Below are positions 11,485 to 20,775 of a stretch of 64,000 nt of DNA, piece after piece. Positions within the stretch are counted from its first letter, which is position 1; each line of letters starts with the position of its first letter. A program made the position numbers and the translations under genes. Below the pieces are notes generated by a model. That model saw only the letters and a list, made by a program, of their open reading frames with translations, searched no databases and had not been told where the DNA came from. Source of the DNA: Bradyrhizobium ivorense (lineage in GTDB: Bacteria > Pseudomonadota > Alphaproteobacteria > Rhizobiales > Xanthobacteraceae); NCBI RefSeq assembly GCF_900696085.1, contig NZ_CAADFC020000004.1, positions 1,247,501 through 1,311,500 of the forward strand. Reading direction: 5' to 3'.

Positions 11485-12186
11485 TCAGTTCGGCATCACA
11501 TAGGTGTAGATCCGGCCGCGCGAGACCGGCGCCTCGCGGACGCGGTTGCCGTTGTTGCCCGAGATCATGATCGGATTGCCCTTGGCATCGATGCCGGTGA
11601 TGATGCCGACATGGCCGCCGCCGCGGCGGCCCATCACGGCGATGGCGCCGACCTGCGGGCCGGAGATGCGCTGACCGTATTTGGCGAACGAGGCCGCCAT
11701 GTCGGAGCCGGTGCCGCGATGGCCGGTATGCTGCAGCACCATGTTCATGAAGCGCGCGCACCACAGGCTGCGGCGGTCGGTCGGGTTGCCGCCCAGGTAA
11801 CGGCGCGCCTCCATCACGAGGGTCGACGAGCCGAAGCTGCTGCTCGCGGTGCTGAAGCTGTTTTCGAAGGTCACCCCGCCGGTGTTGGGCACGACGTCGG
11901 CGTGAGACACGATGCGCGTGCGCGACGAGAAGGGCGTATTGGCCTCGGCGACATCCTCGGACTGCCTCTGGGCCGCCCTGCGGTCCGCGCGCGACAGCCG
12001 CGTGGCGTGGCGAGAGTGACGATGCGCGTAATGTCGCGCGTGATCGCCGGCATGAGCCGAATGCGCGTGATGCGAATGACGGGGACGGGCGGACGCCGGA
12101 GCGGCGGAGACGACGGCGAGAGTGAACGAGCACAGAGCCAGCGCCAAAACACGAAGCGACTGGCGATACGCAAGCAACTGAATCAT
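11485..12186 (-). CDS. Secreted Cys/His peptidase-like protein (CHAP/TIGR02594 type) with a His-rich linker
   Basis: The 233-residue product has a signal peptide (hydrophobic residues ~12-33, cleavage near ASA-RP), then a segment extremely rich in His, Arg and Ala (~34-70), then a C-terminal domain of NlpC/P60-CHAP type. The likely catalytic Cys is in SLWCARFMN and the His in GGGHVGIITG, with a downstream ISGNNGN segment. Such domains cut or bind peptidoglycan in the periplasm, though TIGR02594 members have not been assigned a firm function. A shorter relative with the same layout lies at 38040-38420. Confidence 0.78.
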   Translation of the reverse strand: MIQLLAYRQSLRVLALALCSFTLAVVSAAPASARPRHSHHAHSAHAGDHARHYAHRHSRHATRLSRADRRAAQRQSEDVAEANTPFSSRTRIVSHADVVPNTGGVTFENSFSTASSSFGSSTLVMEARRYLGGNPTDRRSLWCARFMNMVLQHTGHRGTGSDMAASFAKYGQRISGPQVGAIAVMGRRGGGHVGIITGIDAKGNPIMISGNNGNRVREAPVSRGRIYTYVMPN

Positions 12187-12417
12187 TCCTTATCAGGTCC
12201 TCTGTAGTACCCCCCGATCCCCATCGCGTTCCCTCCGGGAACGCGGCGGTGGTTTTGAAAATCGGGATGTGGCGAGAGGAAGATTTCATGCGGCACTGCG
12301 GGATCGATTTCTGGGTCATTCCGCGCAATTTCGGAGGCAAAAGCGGACGAGAACTGTCGCATTGCAGCCGCGGAAATTAACTGCAAATCTGGCGGCGGCC
12401 CACGAGAGGATCGTTCA

Positions 12418-13290
12418 ATGCCCCACGCCATCACGAACGATAATGTCCGCCTCTATTTCGAGGAAGCCGGCAGCGGAACCCCGATCATTTTCCTGCACGA
12501 GTTCGCGGCTGACCACACCAATTGGGAGCCGCAGCTGCGCTACTTCTCGCGCGGGCACCGCTGCATCGCCTATTCCGCGCGCGGCTATACGCCATCGGAC
12601 GTGCCACTGAGCGCCGACGTCTACACCTACAAGCACTTCTACACCGATGCGCTGGCGGTGCTCGACCACCTCGAAATCGCGCAGGCGCATTTCGTCGGGC
12701 TCTCGATGGGCTCCTACTCGTCGCTGCAGATCGGCCTCAACGCGCCGGAGCGCGCGCTGTCGATGACGCTCGCCGCGGTCGGCTCCGGCTCCAACCTGGA
12801 GAACCTCGACGCCTTCCGCGCGCAATGCCGCGCCAACGCCGAGCAATATGAGGCGATCGGCTCGGTCGAGGTCGCCAAGCTGACGCGCGAGGCGCCGAGT
12901 CGGATTCCCTTCCTGCTGAAGGACCCGCGCGGCCATGCCGACTTCTACGCCGCGCTGGCCCGACATGATGCCAAGGGCTCGGCCAACACGATGCGCAGCT
13001 TCCAGGGCGGCCGGCCCTCGATCTACACCATGACCGACGCCATTCGCCGCGTGCCGACGCCGGCGCTGATCCTGTGCGGCGACGAGGACGACAATTGCAT
13101 CGCGCCGAGCCTGTTCCTGAAGCAGCATCTGCCGGCCGCGGGGCTCGCGTTCTTCCCGAAGTCGGGCCACGTGCTCAATCTCGAGGAGCCGGCGCTGTTC
13201 AACGAGATGGTGGAGCGCTTCATCGCGCTGGTCGAGGCCGGCCGCTGGCCGGTGCGCGATCCGCGGTCGCTGGTGGCCGCGCCGGTGTGA
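12418..13290 (+). CDS. Alpha/beta fold hydrolase
   Basis: The 290-residue product is an epoxide-hydrolase/esterase-like alpha/beta hydrolase. The oxyanion-hole segment is IIFLHEF, the nucleophile elbow is GLSMGSY (Ser96), the acid is in LILCGDEDDN near residue 220 and the catalytic His in KSGHVLNLEEP near 250. It has no signal peptide, so it is cytoplasmic. The substrate cannot be read from sequence. The ATG follows GAGAGGA. It ends 2 bp before a 129-bp intergenic palindrome and is convergent with metW. Confidence 0.88.
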   Translation: MPHAITNDNVRLYFEEAGSGTPIIFLHEFAADHTNWEPQLRYFSRGHRCIAYSARGYTPSDVPLSADVYTYKHFYTDALAVLDHLEIAQAHFVGLSMGSYSSLQIGLNAPERALSMTLAAVGSGSNLENLDAFRAQCRANAEQYEAIGSVEVAKLTREAPSRIPFLLKDPRGHADFYAALARHDAKGSANTMRSFQGGRPSIYTMTDAIRRVPTPALILCGDEDDNCIAPSLFLKQHLPAAGLAFFPKSGHVLNLEEPALFNEMVERFIALVEAGRWPVRDPRSLVAAPV

Positions 13291-13291
13291 G

Positions 13292-13420
13292 AAACCGTCA
13301 TTGCGAGCCAACGGGTCGCGCGAACGCGCGCCCGATGACAGGCGCCGCGAAGCAATCCATGCGTCCGCATACGCGGAGGGGTGGATTGCTTCGTCGCTCT
13401 CCTCCTCGCAATGACGGTTT
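13292..13420. repeat. Dispersed intergenic palindrome, family A copy 1 (CGTCATTGCGAG ends)
   Basis: Perfect 16-bp terminal inverted repeats (AAACCGTCATTGCGAG at 13292-13307 and its complement at 13405-13420) enclose further internal complementarity (AGCAATCCAT / GTGGATTGCT). It sits exactly between two convergent genes. A near-identical copy lies inverted at 26577-26689. The element has no coding capacity. Confidence 0.9.
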
Positions 13421-13423
13421 TGG

Positions 13424-14089
13424 CTACTTCCCCGTGCCGCCGCGGCTCAGCAAAAACACGCCCTGCTCGCCGAACATGTTCCAGACCCACCACGGCAGGT
13501 TGAGCGGCACCGGGCGGCCGTAGAGATCGAGCGCGACCGCGCGCTCCATCTTGACGTTGATCTCGTCGCAGAGCTGCACGAAATCCTTGATGGTGCAGAA
13601 ATGGATGTTCGGCGTGTCGTACCAGGTCGCCGGCAGGTTTTCCGTGCGCGGCATGTGGCCGCCGATCAGAAGCTGCAGCCGCATCTTCCAGAACCCGAAA
13701 TTCGGGAACGAGACGATGGCGCGCTGGCCGATGCGCAACAGATTCTCCAGCACCACCCGCGGCTGCCGCGTCGCCTGCAGGGTCTGCGACAGGATCACGT
13801 AGTCGAAGGCGTCGTCGGGATAATTCACGAGGTCGGTGTCGGCGTCGCCCTGCACCACCGCGAGCCCCTTGGCGACGCAGCCATTGACGCCCTCGCGCGA
13901 CAGCTCGATGCCGCGGCCGTCGATGCCGCGGCTCTCCAAGAGCTGCAGCAACTCGCCGTCGCCGCAGCCGACGTCGAGCACGCGCGAGCCCGGCCGCACC
14001 ATGTCGGCGACCAGGAGATGGTCAGTGCGATGGCCGCCGGTCCGCTCCGGCGCGACGCCCGGCAGGGGCAAGGTCTGCTGCATGGTCAT
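13424..14089 (-). CDS. metW: Methionine biosynthesis protein MetW
   Basis: The 221-residue product is a class I SAM-dependent methyltransferase-fold protein (motif [13 protein letters not shown] near residues 38-49; [12 protein letters not shown] motif near 95). MetW is known to act with the homoserine acetyltransferase MetX in methionine synthesis in proteobacteria; it is thought to assist or activate MetX, and no methyl transfer has been established. The start codon overlaps the metX stop by 4 bp (ATGA type), so the two are co-translated under the SAM-II riboswitch. Confidence 0.95.
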   Translation of the reverse strand: MTMQQTLPLPGVAPERTGGHRTDHLLVADMVRPGSRVLDVGCGDGELLQLLESRGIDGRGIELSREGVNGCVAKGLAVVQGDADTDLVNYPDDAFDYVILSQTLQATRQPRVVLENLLRIGQRAIVSFPNFGFWKMRLQLLIGGHMPRTENLPATWYDTPNIHFCTIKDFVQLCDEINVKMERAVALDLYGRPVPLNLPWWVWNMFGEQGVFLLSRGGTGK

Positions 14090-15294
14090 GACTGCACGTC
14101 GCCGTCGTTGAGCCCGCGGGCCTTGCCTGCGGCCTGCAGGAAGGCGCGGGAAATTTCGAAGAATTCCGGGACGTCGAGCAGGAAGGCGTCGTGGCCACGA
14201 TCGGTCTCGATCTCGGCGAACGACACCCGCGCGCTCGACGCATTCAGCGCGTGCACCAGCGCGCGCGATTCCGAAGTCGGAAACAGCCAGTCGCTGGTGA
14301 AGGAGACCACGCAGAACCGCGTCTTGATGCCGGTGAAGGCGTTCGCCAGCACGCCGTTGTGGTCGGCGGCGATGTCGAAATAATCCATCGCGCGGGTCAG
14401 GTAGAGATAGGAATTGGCGTCGAAGCGCTCGACGAACGACGAGCCCTGGTAGCGCAGATAGCTCTCGACCTGGAAATCCGCGTCGAACGAGAAGGTCGGC
14501 AGCTCGCGATCCTGCATCCTGCGGCCGAACTTGCGATGCAGCGCGGCGTCCGAGAGATAGGTGATGTGCGCGGCCATCCGCGCCACCGCGAGCCCGCGAT
14601 GCGGATGGGTGTCCTCGTCGACATAACGGCCGCCGCGCCAGTCCGGATCGGCCATCACGGCCTGCCGTCCGAGCTCATGGAACGCGATGTTCTGCGCCGA
14701 ATGCCGCGTCGCGCAGGCGATCGGCAGCGCGCAGAACACGCGCTCCGGATAGGCCGCGGTCCATTGCAGCACCTGCATGCCGCCCATCGAGCCGCCGACC
14801 ACGCAGAACAGCGTGGCGATGCCGAGCCGATCGATCAGCATCGCCTGTGCGCGCACCATGTCGGGGATGGTGATCACGGGGAATTCGAGCCCCCACATCT
14901 TGCCCGTGGCAGGGTTGATCGAGGCCGGCCCGGTCGAGCCCATGCAGCCGCCGATCACGTTGGAGCAGATGATGAAGTATTTTTCGGGATCGAGCGGCTT
15001 GCCCACCCCGACCATGGTGTCCCACCAGCCCGGCTTGCCGGTGACCGGATGGGTGTTGTTGACATGCTGATCGCCGGTCAGCGCGTGGCAGATCAGGATC
15101 GCGTTGGAGCGGTCGGCGTTGAGCTCGCCATAGGTCTGGTAGGCGATCTGGAACGGTGCGAGGTCGACGCCGCAATCGAGCTTGAGCGGCTGGTCGATGC
15201 CGAACTTCGCCACCAGCGACGACGGATGATCGGCCTCATGCGCGCGATCTTCGCTCTGGGCCGTGGGACTGAGTATCGGACGCACGTTGCTCAT
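14086..15294 (-). CDS. metX: Homoserine O-acetyltransferase
   Basis: The 402-residue enzyme acetylates (or in some proteobacteria succinylates) L-homoserine, the first committed step to methionine. The alpha/beta-hydrolase triad is visible: Ser169 in [10 protein letters not shown], Asp in [12 protein letters not shown] near 340, and His in [10 protein letters not shown] near 372. Homoserine- and acyl-binding blocks ([21 protein letters not shown]) are intact. The leader upstream carries a SAM-II riboswitch and terminator, so expression should fall when SAM is plentiful. Acyl-donor specificity (acetyl versus succinyl) cannot be settled by eye. Confidence 0.95.
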   Translation of the reverse strand: MSNVRPILSPTAQSEDRAHEADHPSSLVAKFGIDQPLKLDCGVDLAPFQIAYQTYGELNADRSNAILICHALTGDQHVNNTHPVTGKPGWWDTMVGVGKPLDPEKYFIICSNVIGGCMGSTGPASINPATGKMWGLEFPVITIPDMVRAQAMLIDRLGIATLFCVVGGSMGGMQVLQWTAAYPERVFCALPIACATRHSAQNIAFHELGRQAVMADPDWRGGRYVDEDTHPHRGLAVARMAAHITYLSDAALHRKFGRRMQDRELPTFSFDADFQVESYLRYQGSSFVERFDANSYLYLTRAMDYFDIAADHNGVLANAFTGIKTRFCVVSFTSDWLFPTSESRALVHALNASSARVSFAEIETDRGHDAFLLDVPEFFEISRAFLQAAGKARGLNDGDVQS

Positions 15295-15344
15295 GTAGGC
15301 GACCCTGCCTCCGCGCGGGAGGCCTCGAACAGAAATCAGGCCAT

Positions 15345-15377
15345 AAAAAACCCGGCCTGAACATAGGTTCGGCCGGG
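15345..15377 (-). terminator. Intrinsic terminator of the SAM-II expression platform
   Basis: Reading the minus strand, CCCGGCC ... GGCCGGG (15351-15377, extended by GAAC/GTTC) is followed by six T residues (15345-15350), a canonical Rho-independent terminator about 50 nt before the metX start. Its left arm can also pair with the upstream GGCCGGGG (15388-15395), giving a mutually exclusive antiterminator. Confidence 0.85.
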
Positions 15378-15395
15378 AGCGATCTGTCCCCGGCC

Positions 15396-15450
15396 TGTTT
15401 AGCGAGTTATTTAACGTGGCTGCAAGCCGGCCGGCTCAAATGACCACGGA
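15396..15450 (-). promoter_or_regulatory. SAM-II riboswitch aptamer upstream of metX
   Basis: On the minus strand the conserved SAM-II elements occur in order: CGTGG, a CATTTGAGCC loop, the core TTGCAGCCACG that closes P1, then TTAAATAAC and the terminal GCTAAA that forms the pseudoknot. Location directly 5' of metX in an alphaproteobacterium is the classic context. It is followed by an intrinsic terminator, implying transcriptional control by S-adenosylmethionine. Confidence 0.92.
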
Positions 15451-15646
15451 GTAGCGGGAAACTAGTCCTCGGGCCCCCCGTCGTCAAGCCAGCCGCCGTG
15501 CCGGCCCGATGGTTAACCGATTGCGCAGGGCTGAACCGCAAACGGCTCATTTGCGAGGTTTCTCTTTGCTTTCGGCGTCCGTCTTTCCTAATCAGGGACC
15601 TGTCCGCGGCCACATCAAGCCCGCCCGGACAAACAAGGTTTTTCCG

Positions 15647-16495
15647 ATGTCCAACCCACCCCCGTCGCCGCCTTCGCTGGCCGAGCTGCGCAAGGAGATC
15701 GATGCGATCGACGAGCAGGTTCACCGCCTGTTGATGGCGCGCGGCGACATCATCGACCGCCTGATCCAGGTCAAGAAGACCCAGGAGGTCGGCTCGGCGT
15801 TCCGCCCGGCGCGCGAGGCCAGCATGATGCGCGAGCTGGTGCGGCGGCATCGCGGCATCCTGCCGCTCGACACCATTGAGAGCATCTGGCGCGTCATCAT
15901 CTCGACCTTCACCTACGTCCAGGCGCCGTTCGCGGTGCATGCCGATGTCTCGGTCGGCGAGTCCGCGATGCGCGACTCGGCGCGCTTCCACTTCGGCTTC
16001 GTGGTGCCCTACGTGTCGCATTTCAGCGCGCAAGCCGCGGTCGAGGCGGCGGCGAAGTCGAAAGGCGACCTCGCGCTGGTCTCGGCGATCGCCAGCCGAA
16101 CGCCGTGGTGGAATGCGCTGGAAGCCGACGGCGCGCCGAAGATCATCGCGCGGCTGCCGTTCCTGGAGCGCGCCGACCATCCGGCGGCGCTGCCGGTGTT
16201 CGTGATCTCGCGGGTGGCCGACGACGCCATGGTGACAGAGGTGCAGACCTGGAGCGTGCGCGTCTCGGGCTGGACCGCCGACGTCGCCCGCGCGGTGGCG
16301 CCGCTCGCCGAAATCGTTGCGGTGCCCGACACCGCCTTCGACGGCGCAGCGCTGCTGGTCTCGATCACCGGCACCGGCTTCGAGACCGTGAAGACGGCCC
16401 TGATCAAGGCCGGCGCCTCGGTCCGCTCGTCGGCCCTCGTCGGCAGCCACGCAACGCGCTATACGGTGCCTTCCAACGGGTCGGCCAAGGGTTGA
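15647..16495 (+). CDS. Chorismate mutase (AroQ type) with a long C-terminal extension
   Basis: The first ~85 residues form an AroQ helical chorismate mutase: LAELRKEIDAIDEQVHRLLMARG, then the RLIQVKKTQ segment and a conserved FRPAREASMMRELV helix. The enzyme converts chorismate to prephenate. The remaining ~195 residues contain a region resembling a degenerate prephenate-dehydratase-like fold, without the canonical TRF and ESRP motifs I would expect. Total 282 residues from the ATG at 15647, which follows an AAGG. The next genes, hisC and prephenate dehydrogenase, use the product, so this is an aromatic amino-acid cluster. Confidence 0.88.
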   Translation: MSNPPPSPPSLAELRKEIDAIDEQVHRLLMARGDIIDRLIQVKKTQEVGSAFRPAREASMMRELVRRHRGILPLDTIESIWRVIISTFTYVQAPFAVHADVSVGESAMRDSARFHFGFVVPYVSHFSAQAAVEAAAKSKGDLALVSAIASRTPWWNALEADGAPKIIARLPFLERADHPAALPVFVISRVADDAMVTEVQTWSVRVSGWTADVARAVAPLAEIVAVPDTAFDGAALLVSITGTGFETVKTALIKAGASVRSSALVGSHATRYTVPSNGSAKG

Positions 16496-16521
16496 GCCGC
16501 CCGCCCAGATTATTGCTTGAG

Positions 16522-16566
16522 GCGTTTTCCTGAGGCGAACCGGTAACCCCCTTCGCTGGAAGACGC
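16522..16566. repeat. Dispersed short palindrome, family B copy 1 (GCGTTTTC...GAAGACGC)
   Basis: A 45-bp unit with imperfect end symmetry (GCGTTTTC / GAAGACGC) and an internal GCGAA...TTCGC. It matches a 44-bp unit at 40585-40628, sharing GCGAACCGG and TTCGCTGGAA. It sits between chorismate mutase and hisC, within what is otherwise a same-strand gene series. Confidence 0.8.
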
Positions 16567-16583
16567 GCTATTCGGAGTTGACG

Positions 16584-17681
16584 ATGTCCCGCCCCGTGCC
16601 GAACCCCGGCATTCTCGATATTGCGCCCTACACGCCGGGCAAGGCTCCGACGCCGGAACCGGGCCGCAAGGTGTTCAAGCTGTCGGCCAACGAGACCCCG
16701 TTCGGCCCGTCGCCGAAGGCAATCGCGGCCTACAAGGCGGCGGCCGACCATCTCGAGGATTATCCGGAAGGCTCCTCGCGGGTGCTGCGCGAGGCGATCG
16801 GCCGCGTCTACGGGCTCGATCCCGACCGCATCATCTGCGGCGCCGGCTCCGACGAGATCCTCAACCTCTTGGCGCACACCTATCTCGCCCCCGGCGACGA
16901 GGCGATCTCGACCACCCACGGCTTCCTGGTCTACCCGATCGCGACCATGGCGAACGGCGCCAAGAACGTCATCGCGGCCGAAACCAACTTCACCGCCGAC
17001 GTCGACGCCATCCTCAAGGTGGTGACGCCGCGCACAAAACTGGTCTGGCTCGCCAACCCGAACAACCCGACCGGCACCTATCTGCCGTTCGACGAAGTCA
17101 AGCGGCTGCGCGCCAGCCTGCCGCCGCATGTGCTGCTGGTGCTCGACGCCGCCTATGCCGACTATGTCTCGCGCAACGACTACGAGTTCGGCATCGAGCT
17201 GGTCGCGACGTCAGACAACACCGTCGTCACGCACACTTTCTCGAAGATACATGGCCTGGCGGCGCTGCGGATCGGCTGGATGTTCGGACCCGCGCACATC
17301 ATCGACGCCTGCAACCGCATCCGCGGTCCCTTCAACGTCTCGACGCCGGCGATGCTGGCGGCGGTGGCGGCGATCGAGGACTCCGCACATGCGCAGATGT
17401 CGAAGACGCACACCGAGCAGTGGCGCAACTGGCTGACCGAGGAGATCGGCAAGCTCGGGCTCAAGGTGACGCCGAGCGTCGCCAACTTCGTGCTGATCCA
17501 CTTCCCCACCGACAAGGGCAAGACTGCGGAAGAGGCCGACCCTTACCTGACCCGGCGCGGCCTCGTGCTGCGGGCGCTGAAGAATTACAAGCTGCCGCAT
17601 GCGCTGCGCATGACGGTCGGCACCGAGGAGGCCAACCGTCTCGTGGTCGAAGGGCTGCGCGACTTCCTGGCCGGAAAGTGA
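16584..17681 (+). CDS. hisC: Histidinol-phosphate aminotransferase
   Basis: The 365-residue PLP enzyme is a class I/II fold aminotransferase of the HisC family. It has the N-terminal [15 protein letters not shown] signature, [11 protein letters not shown], the [11 protein letters not shown]sp/Tyr pair and the PLP lysine in [16 protein letters not shown]. In rhizobia such a copy next to prephenate dehydrogenase probably also transaminates aromatic keto acids. The ATG at 16584 was preferred to the TTG at 16578 because GGAG at 16574-16577 lies 6 nt before the ATG. Its stop overlaps the next gene by 4 bp. Confidence 0.93.
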   Translation: MSRPVPNPGILDIAPYTPGKAPTPEPGRKVFKLSANETPFGPSPKAIAAYKAAADHLEDYPEGSSRVLREAIGRVYGLDPDRIICGAGSDEILNLLAHTYLAPGDEAISTTHGFLVYPIATMANGAKNVIAAETNFTADVDAILKVVTPRTKLVWLANPNNPTGTYLPFDEVKRLRASLPPHVLLVLDAAYADYVSRNDYEFGIELVATSDNTVVTHTFSKIHGLAALRIGWMFGPAHIIDACNRIRGPFNVSTPAMLAAVAAIEDSAHAQMSKTHTEQWRNWLTEEIGKLGLKVTPSVANFVLIHFPTDKGKTAEEADPYLTRRGLVLRALKNYKLPHALRMTVGTEEANRLVVEGLRDFLAGK

Positions 17682-18628
17682 ACGCTGACGTGACCACGGC
17701 TCCACTGTTCAACCGCATCGCGCTGATCGGCTTCGGCCTGATCGGCGGCTCGATCGCGCGCGGCGCCCGCGCACAGGGCCTGGTCGGCGAGATCGTCACC
17801 ACCGCGCGCTCCGAGAAGACGCGAACCCGCGTCGCCGAGCTCGGCATCGTCGACAAGGTCGTCGCCACCAATGTCGAGGCGGTGAAGGATGCCGATCTCA
17901 TCATCCTCTGCATCCCGGTCGGCGCCTGCGGCCCGGTCGCGGCCGAGATCGCCGCCCATCTGAAGCCGGGCGCCATCATCTCCGACGTCGGCTCGGTGAA
18001 GGGCGCAGTGGCGCGGGACATGGCGCCGCATCTGCCCGGCGGCGTGCACTTCGTGCCGGCGCATCCGGTGGCCGGCACCGAGCATTCCGGGCCGGACTCC
18101 GGCTTCGCCGAGCTGTTCATCAACCGCTGGTGCATCCTGACGCCGCCGGAGGGCACCGATCCGGCCGCGACCGAGCGGCTGCGCGCGTTCTGGGCCGCGC
18201 TCGGCGCCAAGGTCGAGATCATGACGCCGGATCATCATGACCTCGTGCTCGCGATCACCAGCCATCTGCCGCATCTGATCGCCTACACCATCGTCGGCAC
18301 CGCCGACGAGTTGGCGCAGGTGACGGAATCCGAGGTGATCAAATTCTCCGCCGGCGGTTTTCGCGACTTCACCCGCATTGCGGCCTCCGACCCGACGATG
18401 TGGCGCGACGTGTTCCTCGCCAACAAGGAGGCCGTGCTGGAGATGCTCGGCACCTTCAACGAGGATCTGTCGAAGCTCACCCGCGCGATCCGGCGCGGCG
18501 ACGGCGAGGCGCTGTTCGACCATTTCACCCGCACCCGCGCCATCCGCCGCGGCATCGTCGAGACCGGCCAGGATTCCGCCGCCCCCGACTTCGGCCGCCC
18601 GCATGCGAATTTGAAGAAGCCGGGCTAA
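17678..18628 (+). CDS. tyrC: Prephenate/arogenate dehydrogenase family protein
   Basis: The 316-residue enzyme oxidatively decarboxylates prephenate or arogenate with NAD(P)+ for tyrosine synthesis. The Rossmann motif [16 protein letters not shown] is at residues ~13-28, then [19 protein letters not shown] and the conserved [13 protein letters not shown] (substrate-binding His). GTG at 17678 overlaps the hisC stop (GTGA), giving translational coupling; the frame is open much further upstream but that is inside hisC. The preference for prephenate versus arogenate is not resolved. Confidence 0.92.
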   Translation: MNADVTTAPLFNRIALIGFGLIGGSIARGARAQGLVGEIVTTARSEKTRTRVAELGIVDKVVATNVEAVKDADLIILCIPVGACGPVAAEIAAHLKPGAIISDVGSVKGAVARDMAPHLPGGVHFVPAHPVAGTEHSGPDSGFAELFINRWCILTPPEGTDPAATERLRAFWAALGAKVEIMTPDHHDLVLAITSHLPHLIAYTIVGTADELAQVTESEVIKFSAGGFRDFTRIAASDPTMWRDVFLANKEAVLEMLGTFNEDLSKLTRAIRRGDGEALFDHFTRTRAIRRGIVETGQDSAAPDFGRPHANLKKPG

Positions 18629-18656
18629 GCACGCGGCTCTCGCCCAGCGCCGCGCG

Positions 18657-18893
18657 TCAGCGCGAGCGGCAGCCGGTCGGGTCGATCGATGGGTGCGAGG
18701 CGACGTAGTCGATCTCACCGCGCGTGATGCCGATGTCGATCAGCTCGCTGTCGCTCAACTGGCACAGCTGGCGTCGCAGCCTCGCGCGCTTGCGCCATTC
18801 CTGGAATGCTTCCCAATACACCTCGAGCGGACTGTAGACCGGCCGCCTCGTCGCGGCCGGTACAGGCTCGGTAGTCCCGTAGATCCTGCTCAT
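18657..18893 (-). CDS. DUF1127 domain-containing small protein
   Basis: The 78-residue basic protein ends in the DUF1127 (YjiS-like) core: a Trp/Arg-rich helix (WEAFQEWRKRARLRRQLCQLSD) followed by SELIDIGITRGEIDYVA. Small DUF1127 proteins in alphaproteobacteria have been linked to RNA metabolism and stress or phosphate responses, but the role of this one is unknown. It is convergent with tyrC and divergent from the winged-helix/TPR regulator. Confidence 0.88.
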   Translation of the reverse strand: MSRIYGTTEPVPAATRRPVYSPLEVYWEAFQEWRKRARLRRQLCQLSDSELIDIGITRGEIDYVASHPSIDPTGCRSR

Positions 18894-18967
18894 TGTGGTA
18901 CTACCCGGTCTGATGGGTTGACCAGACCAGATTGGCGCAGCAGGCGAAGGCGCGCTTAATGGCCAGC

Positions 18968-18996
18968 TTACATTTTCATTACCGGCAGCTTATTCT
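18968..18996 (+). promoter_or_regulatory. Promoter of winged-helix/TPR regulator 1 (shared with regulator 2)
   Basis: TTACAT (18968-18973), a 17-bp spacer and TATTCT (18991-18996). The same two hexamers with exactly 17 bp between them occur upstream of the paralogue at 25082-25110. Outside the hexamers the two regions share CCAGC-TTACAT-TTT and GCT-TATTCT-T while the middle of the spacer differs, as expected of a conserved promoter rather than coding sequence. Confidence 0.65.
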
Positions 18997-19042
18997 TCCG
19001 GCTCCCGCGGTGTTCGGGAGAGCCCTGAGAAGGAATGGCAAA

Positions 19043-20665
19043 TTGCGCTATCTCTTCGAGGATTGCACGTTCGATACCGAGCGGCGTGAGCTGCAACGCG
19101 GGACCGATGTGGTTTCGATCACCCCGCAGGTTTTCGACCTGCTCGTCTACCTGATCCAGAACCGGGAACGCGTCGTCAGCAAGGACGACCTGATTGGCGT
19201 CATCTGGAACGGGCGCGTCGTCTCCGACGCGGCCGTGACGACCCGCATCAACGCCGCCCGACATGCGATCGGCGATTCCGGCCAGAAGCAGGTCCTGATC
19301 AAGACGCTGCCGCGCAAGGGTTTTCGCTTCGTCGGCAAGGTGCGGGAAATCGCTGGAGCGGCGACGGTCGGCGAGCGAAGCGACGCGGTGCCGGAACATG
19401 GCAACGGGCATGCGCCCGATCCAGCGGCGCACAATGGCGCGTCGACAACGAACCGGCCTTCACCGCCTCCCCTCTCGATCATCGTGCTGCCGTTCGCCAA
19501 TCTCAGCGCCGATCCGGAGCAGGACTACTTTGTCGACGGCGTCACAGAGAGCCTGACCACGGACCTGTCGCGCATCCGCGGGTCGTTCGTGATCGGACGA
19601 CACACCGCATTTACGTTCAAAGGCAAGGCGGTCGACATCAAGCAGATCGGCCGCGAACTGAACGTCCGTTACGTATTCGGCGGCTCGACCCAGCGGGCCA
19701 ACGGGCGGCTCCGGGTCAACGCCCAATTGATCGATGCCGAAACCGGCAATTATCTGTGGGCGGAACGCTTCGACAGGCCGGTCACGGACCTGTTCGAGAT
19801 GCAGGACGAGATCGTCTCCCGGCTTGCCGCGACACTCAACGCCCAGATGATCGAAGCCGAGGCGCGGCGGGCGGCGCGCGCTCAGCACCCGAGCGTGACC
19901 GATCTGCTGTTCCAGGGCAGGGCCTGCATGTACAAGGGGCTGACCAGGGAGCACTTGGCGCAAGCACGCGGCTTCTTTGAACAAGCTCTGGCGTTCGATC
20001 CGGACAATGTCAGCGGGCTGCTGGGCACCGCGAGCATCGACTTCAACATCGCCGCCAATTTCTTCACCGACGACCGAACCGTGCCGTTCGCGGCAGCGGA
20101 GAGGACCTTGCTCAAGGCTCAGTCGATCGATCCGGACCACGCGATGGTGCTCGCTGTGCTCGGCTACACGCACATCTATACGAGGCGCGTGGAGCAGGGT
20201 ATCGCCGAATGCGAGCAAACACTGGCGCTGGATGCCAGCTTGACGACGGCCCATGCCGGCATCGGTGTCGCCAAAGGCTTTCTCGGCCGCGGCGAGGAGA
20301 CCGAGGACCACATCAGGACGGCGCTGCGCCTCTCTCCGCGCGACTTCTACGCCCACCGCTGGATGATGTTTGCGGGTACCGCGATGTTTTGGCGTGGCGA
20401 CGACACAAGGGCCGTGGCCTGGCTGAGGCAGAGCATCGGGACCAACCGCAATTTTCCACTGGCGCATTTTCATCTCGCCGCCGCGCTGGCGCAGCTCGGC
20501 GCACTGGACGAGGCGCGGGCTGCCGCACAAGCCGGACTGGTGCTCGATCCAACCTTCACCATTCGCAACTACCGCGCCAACGCGCTGAGCGACCACCCGA
20601 AACATCTGGCGGGGCGCGAACGAAGCTATCAGGGCTTGCGCATGGCGGCGGTTCCGGAGGGCTGA
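19043..20665 (+). CDS. Winged-helix/TolB-like/TPR regulator 1 (adenylate-cyclase-like family without cyclase domain)
   Basis: The 540-residue protein starts with an OmpR/CadC-type winged helix (about residues 1-95: FDTERRELQRG, TPQVFDLLVYLIQNRERVVSKDDLI, TLPRKGFRFVG), followed by a TolB-like domain (about 145-270: VLPFANLSADPEQDYFVDG, YVFGGSTQ, WAERFDRP) and a C-terminal array of TPR repeats (~285-510). No transmembrane helix or receiver domain is seen, so it looks like a soluble one-component regulator. TTG at 19043 was chosen because AAGGA (19030-19034) lies 8 nt upstream and homologues begin at this RYLFED segment; the frame is open to a TTG at 18932 and an ATG at 18959, but that part overlaps the promoter. 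Effector unknown. Confidence 0.82.
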   Translation: MRYLFEDCTFDTERRELQRGTDVVSITPQVFDLLVYLIQNRERVVSKDDLIGVIWNGRVVSDAAVTTRINAARHAIGDSGQKQVLIKTLPRKGFRFVGKVREIAGAATVGERSDAVPEHGNGHAPDPAAHNGASTTNRPSPPPLSIIVLPFANLSADPEQDYFVDGVTESLTTDLSRIRGSFVIGRHTAFTFKGKAVDIKQIGRELNVRYVFGGSTQRANGRLRVNAQLIDAETGNYLWAERFDRPVTDLFEMQDEIVSRLAATLNAQMIEAEARRAARAQHPSVTDLLFQGRACMYKGLTREHLAQARGFFEQALAFDPDNVSGLLGTASIDFNIAANFFTDDRTVPFAAAERTLLKAQSIDPDHAMVLAVLGYTHIYTRRVEQGIAECEQTLALDASLTTAHAGIGVAKGFLGRGEETEDHIRTALRLSPRDFYAHRWMMFAGTAMFWRGDDTRAVAWLRQSIGTNRNFPLAHFHLAAALAQLGALDEARAAAQAGLVLDPTFTIRNYRANALSDHPKHLAGRERSYQGLRMAAVPEG

Positions 20666-20775
20666 CGAAGGGGGTGCCGGCGATCCCGTCGAAGTGCTAT
20701 TGATCCAGATCAATGAACGACGCGAGCTGAACCGAAATCTAGGCAGCGGTGTCTGCCCTCGTGCGAGCTCCTCCC

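Noticed and set aside
13292..13420. Reading the palindromic repeats as insertion sequences or CRISPR
   Set aside because: They are too short to encode a transposase, have no spacer-repeat periodicity, and no cas gene is nearby.
18932..20665. Naming the two TPR regulators adenylate cyclases
   Set aside because: The usual label comes from homologues with a cyclase domain; here the N-terminus is a winged helix and no cyclase motif is present.
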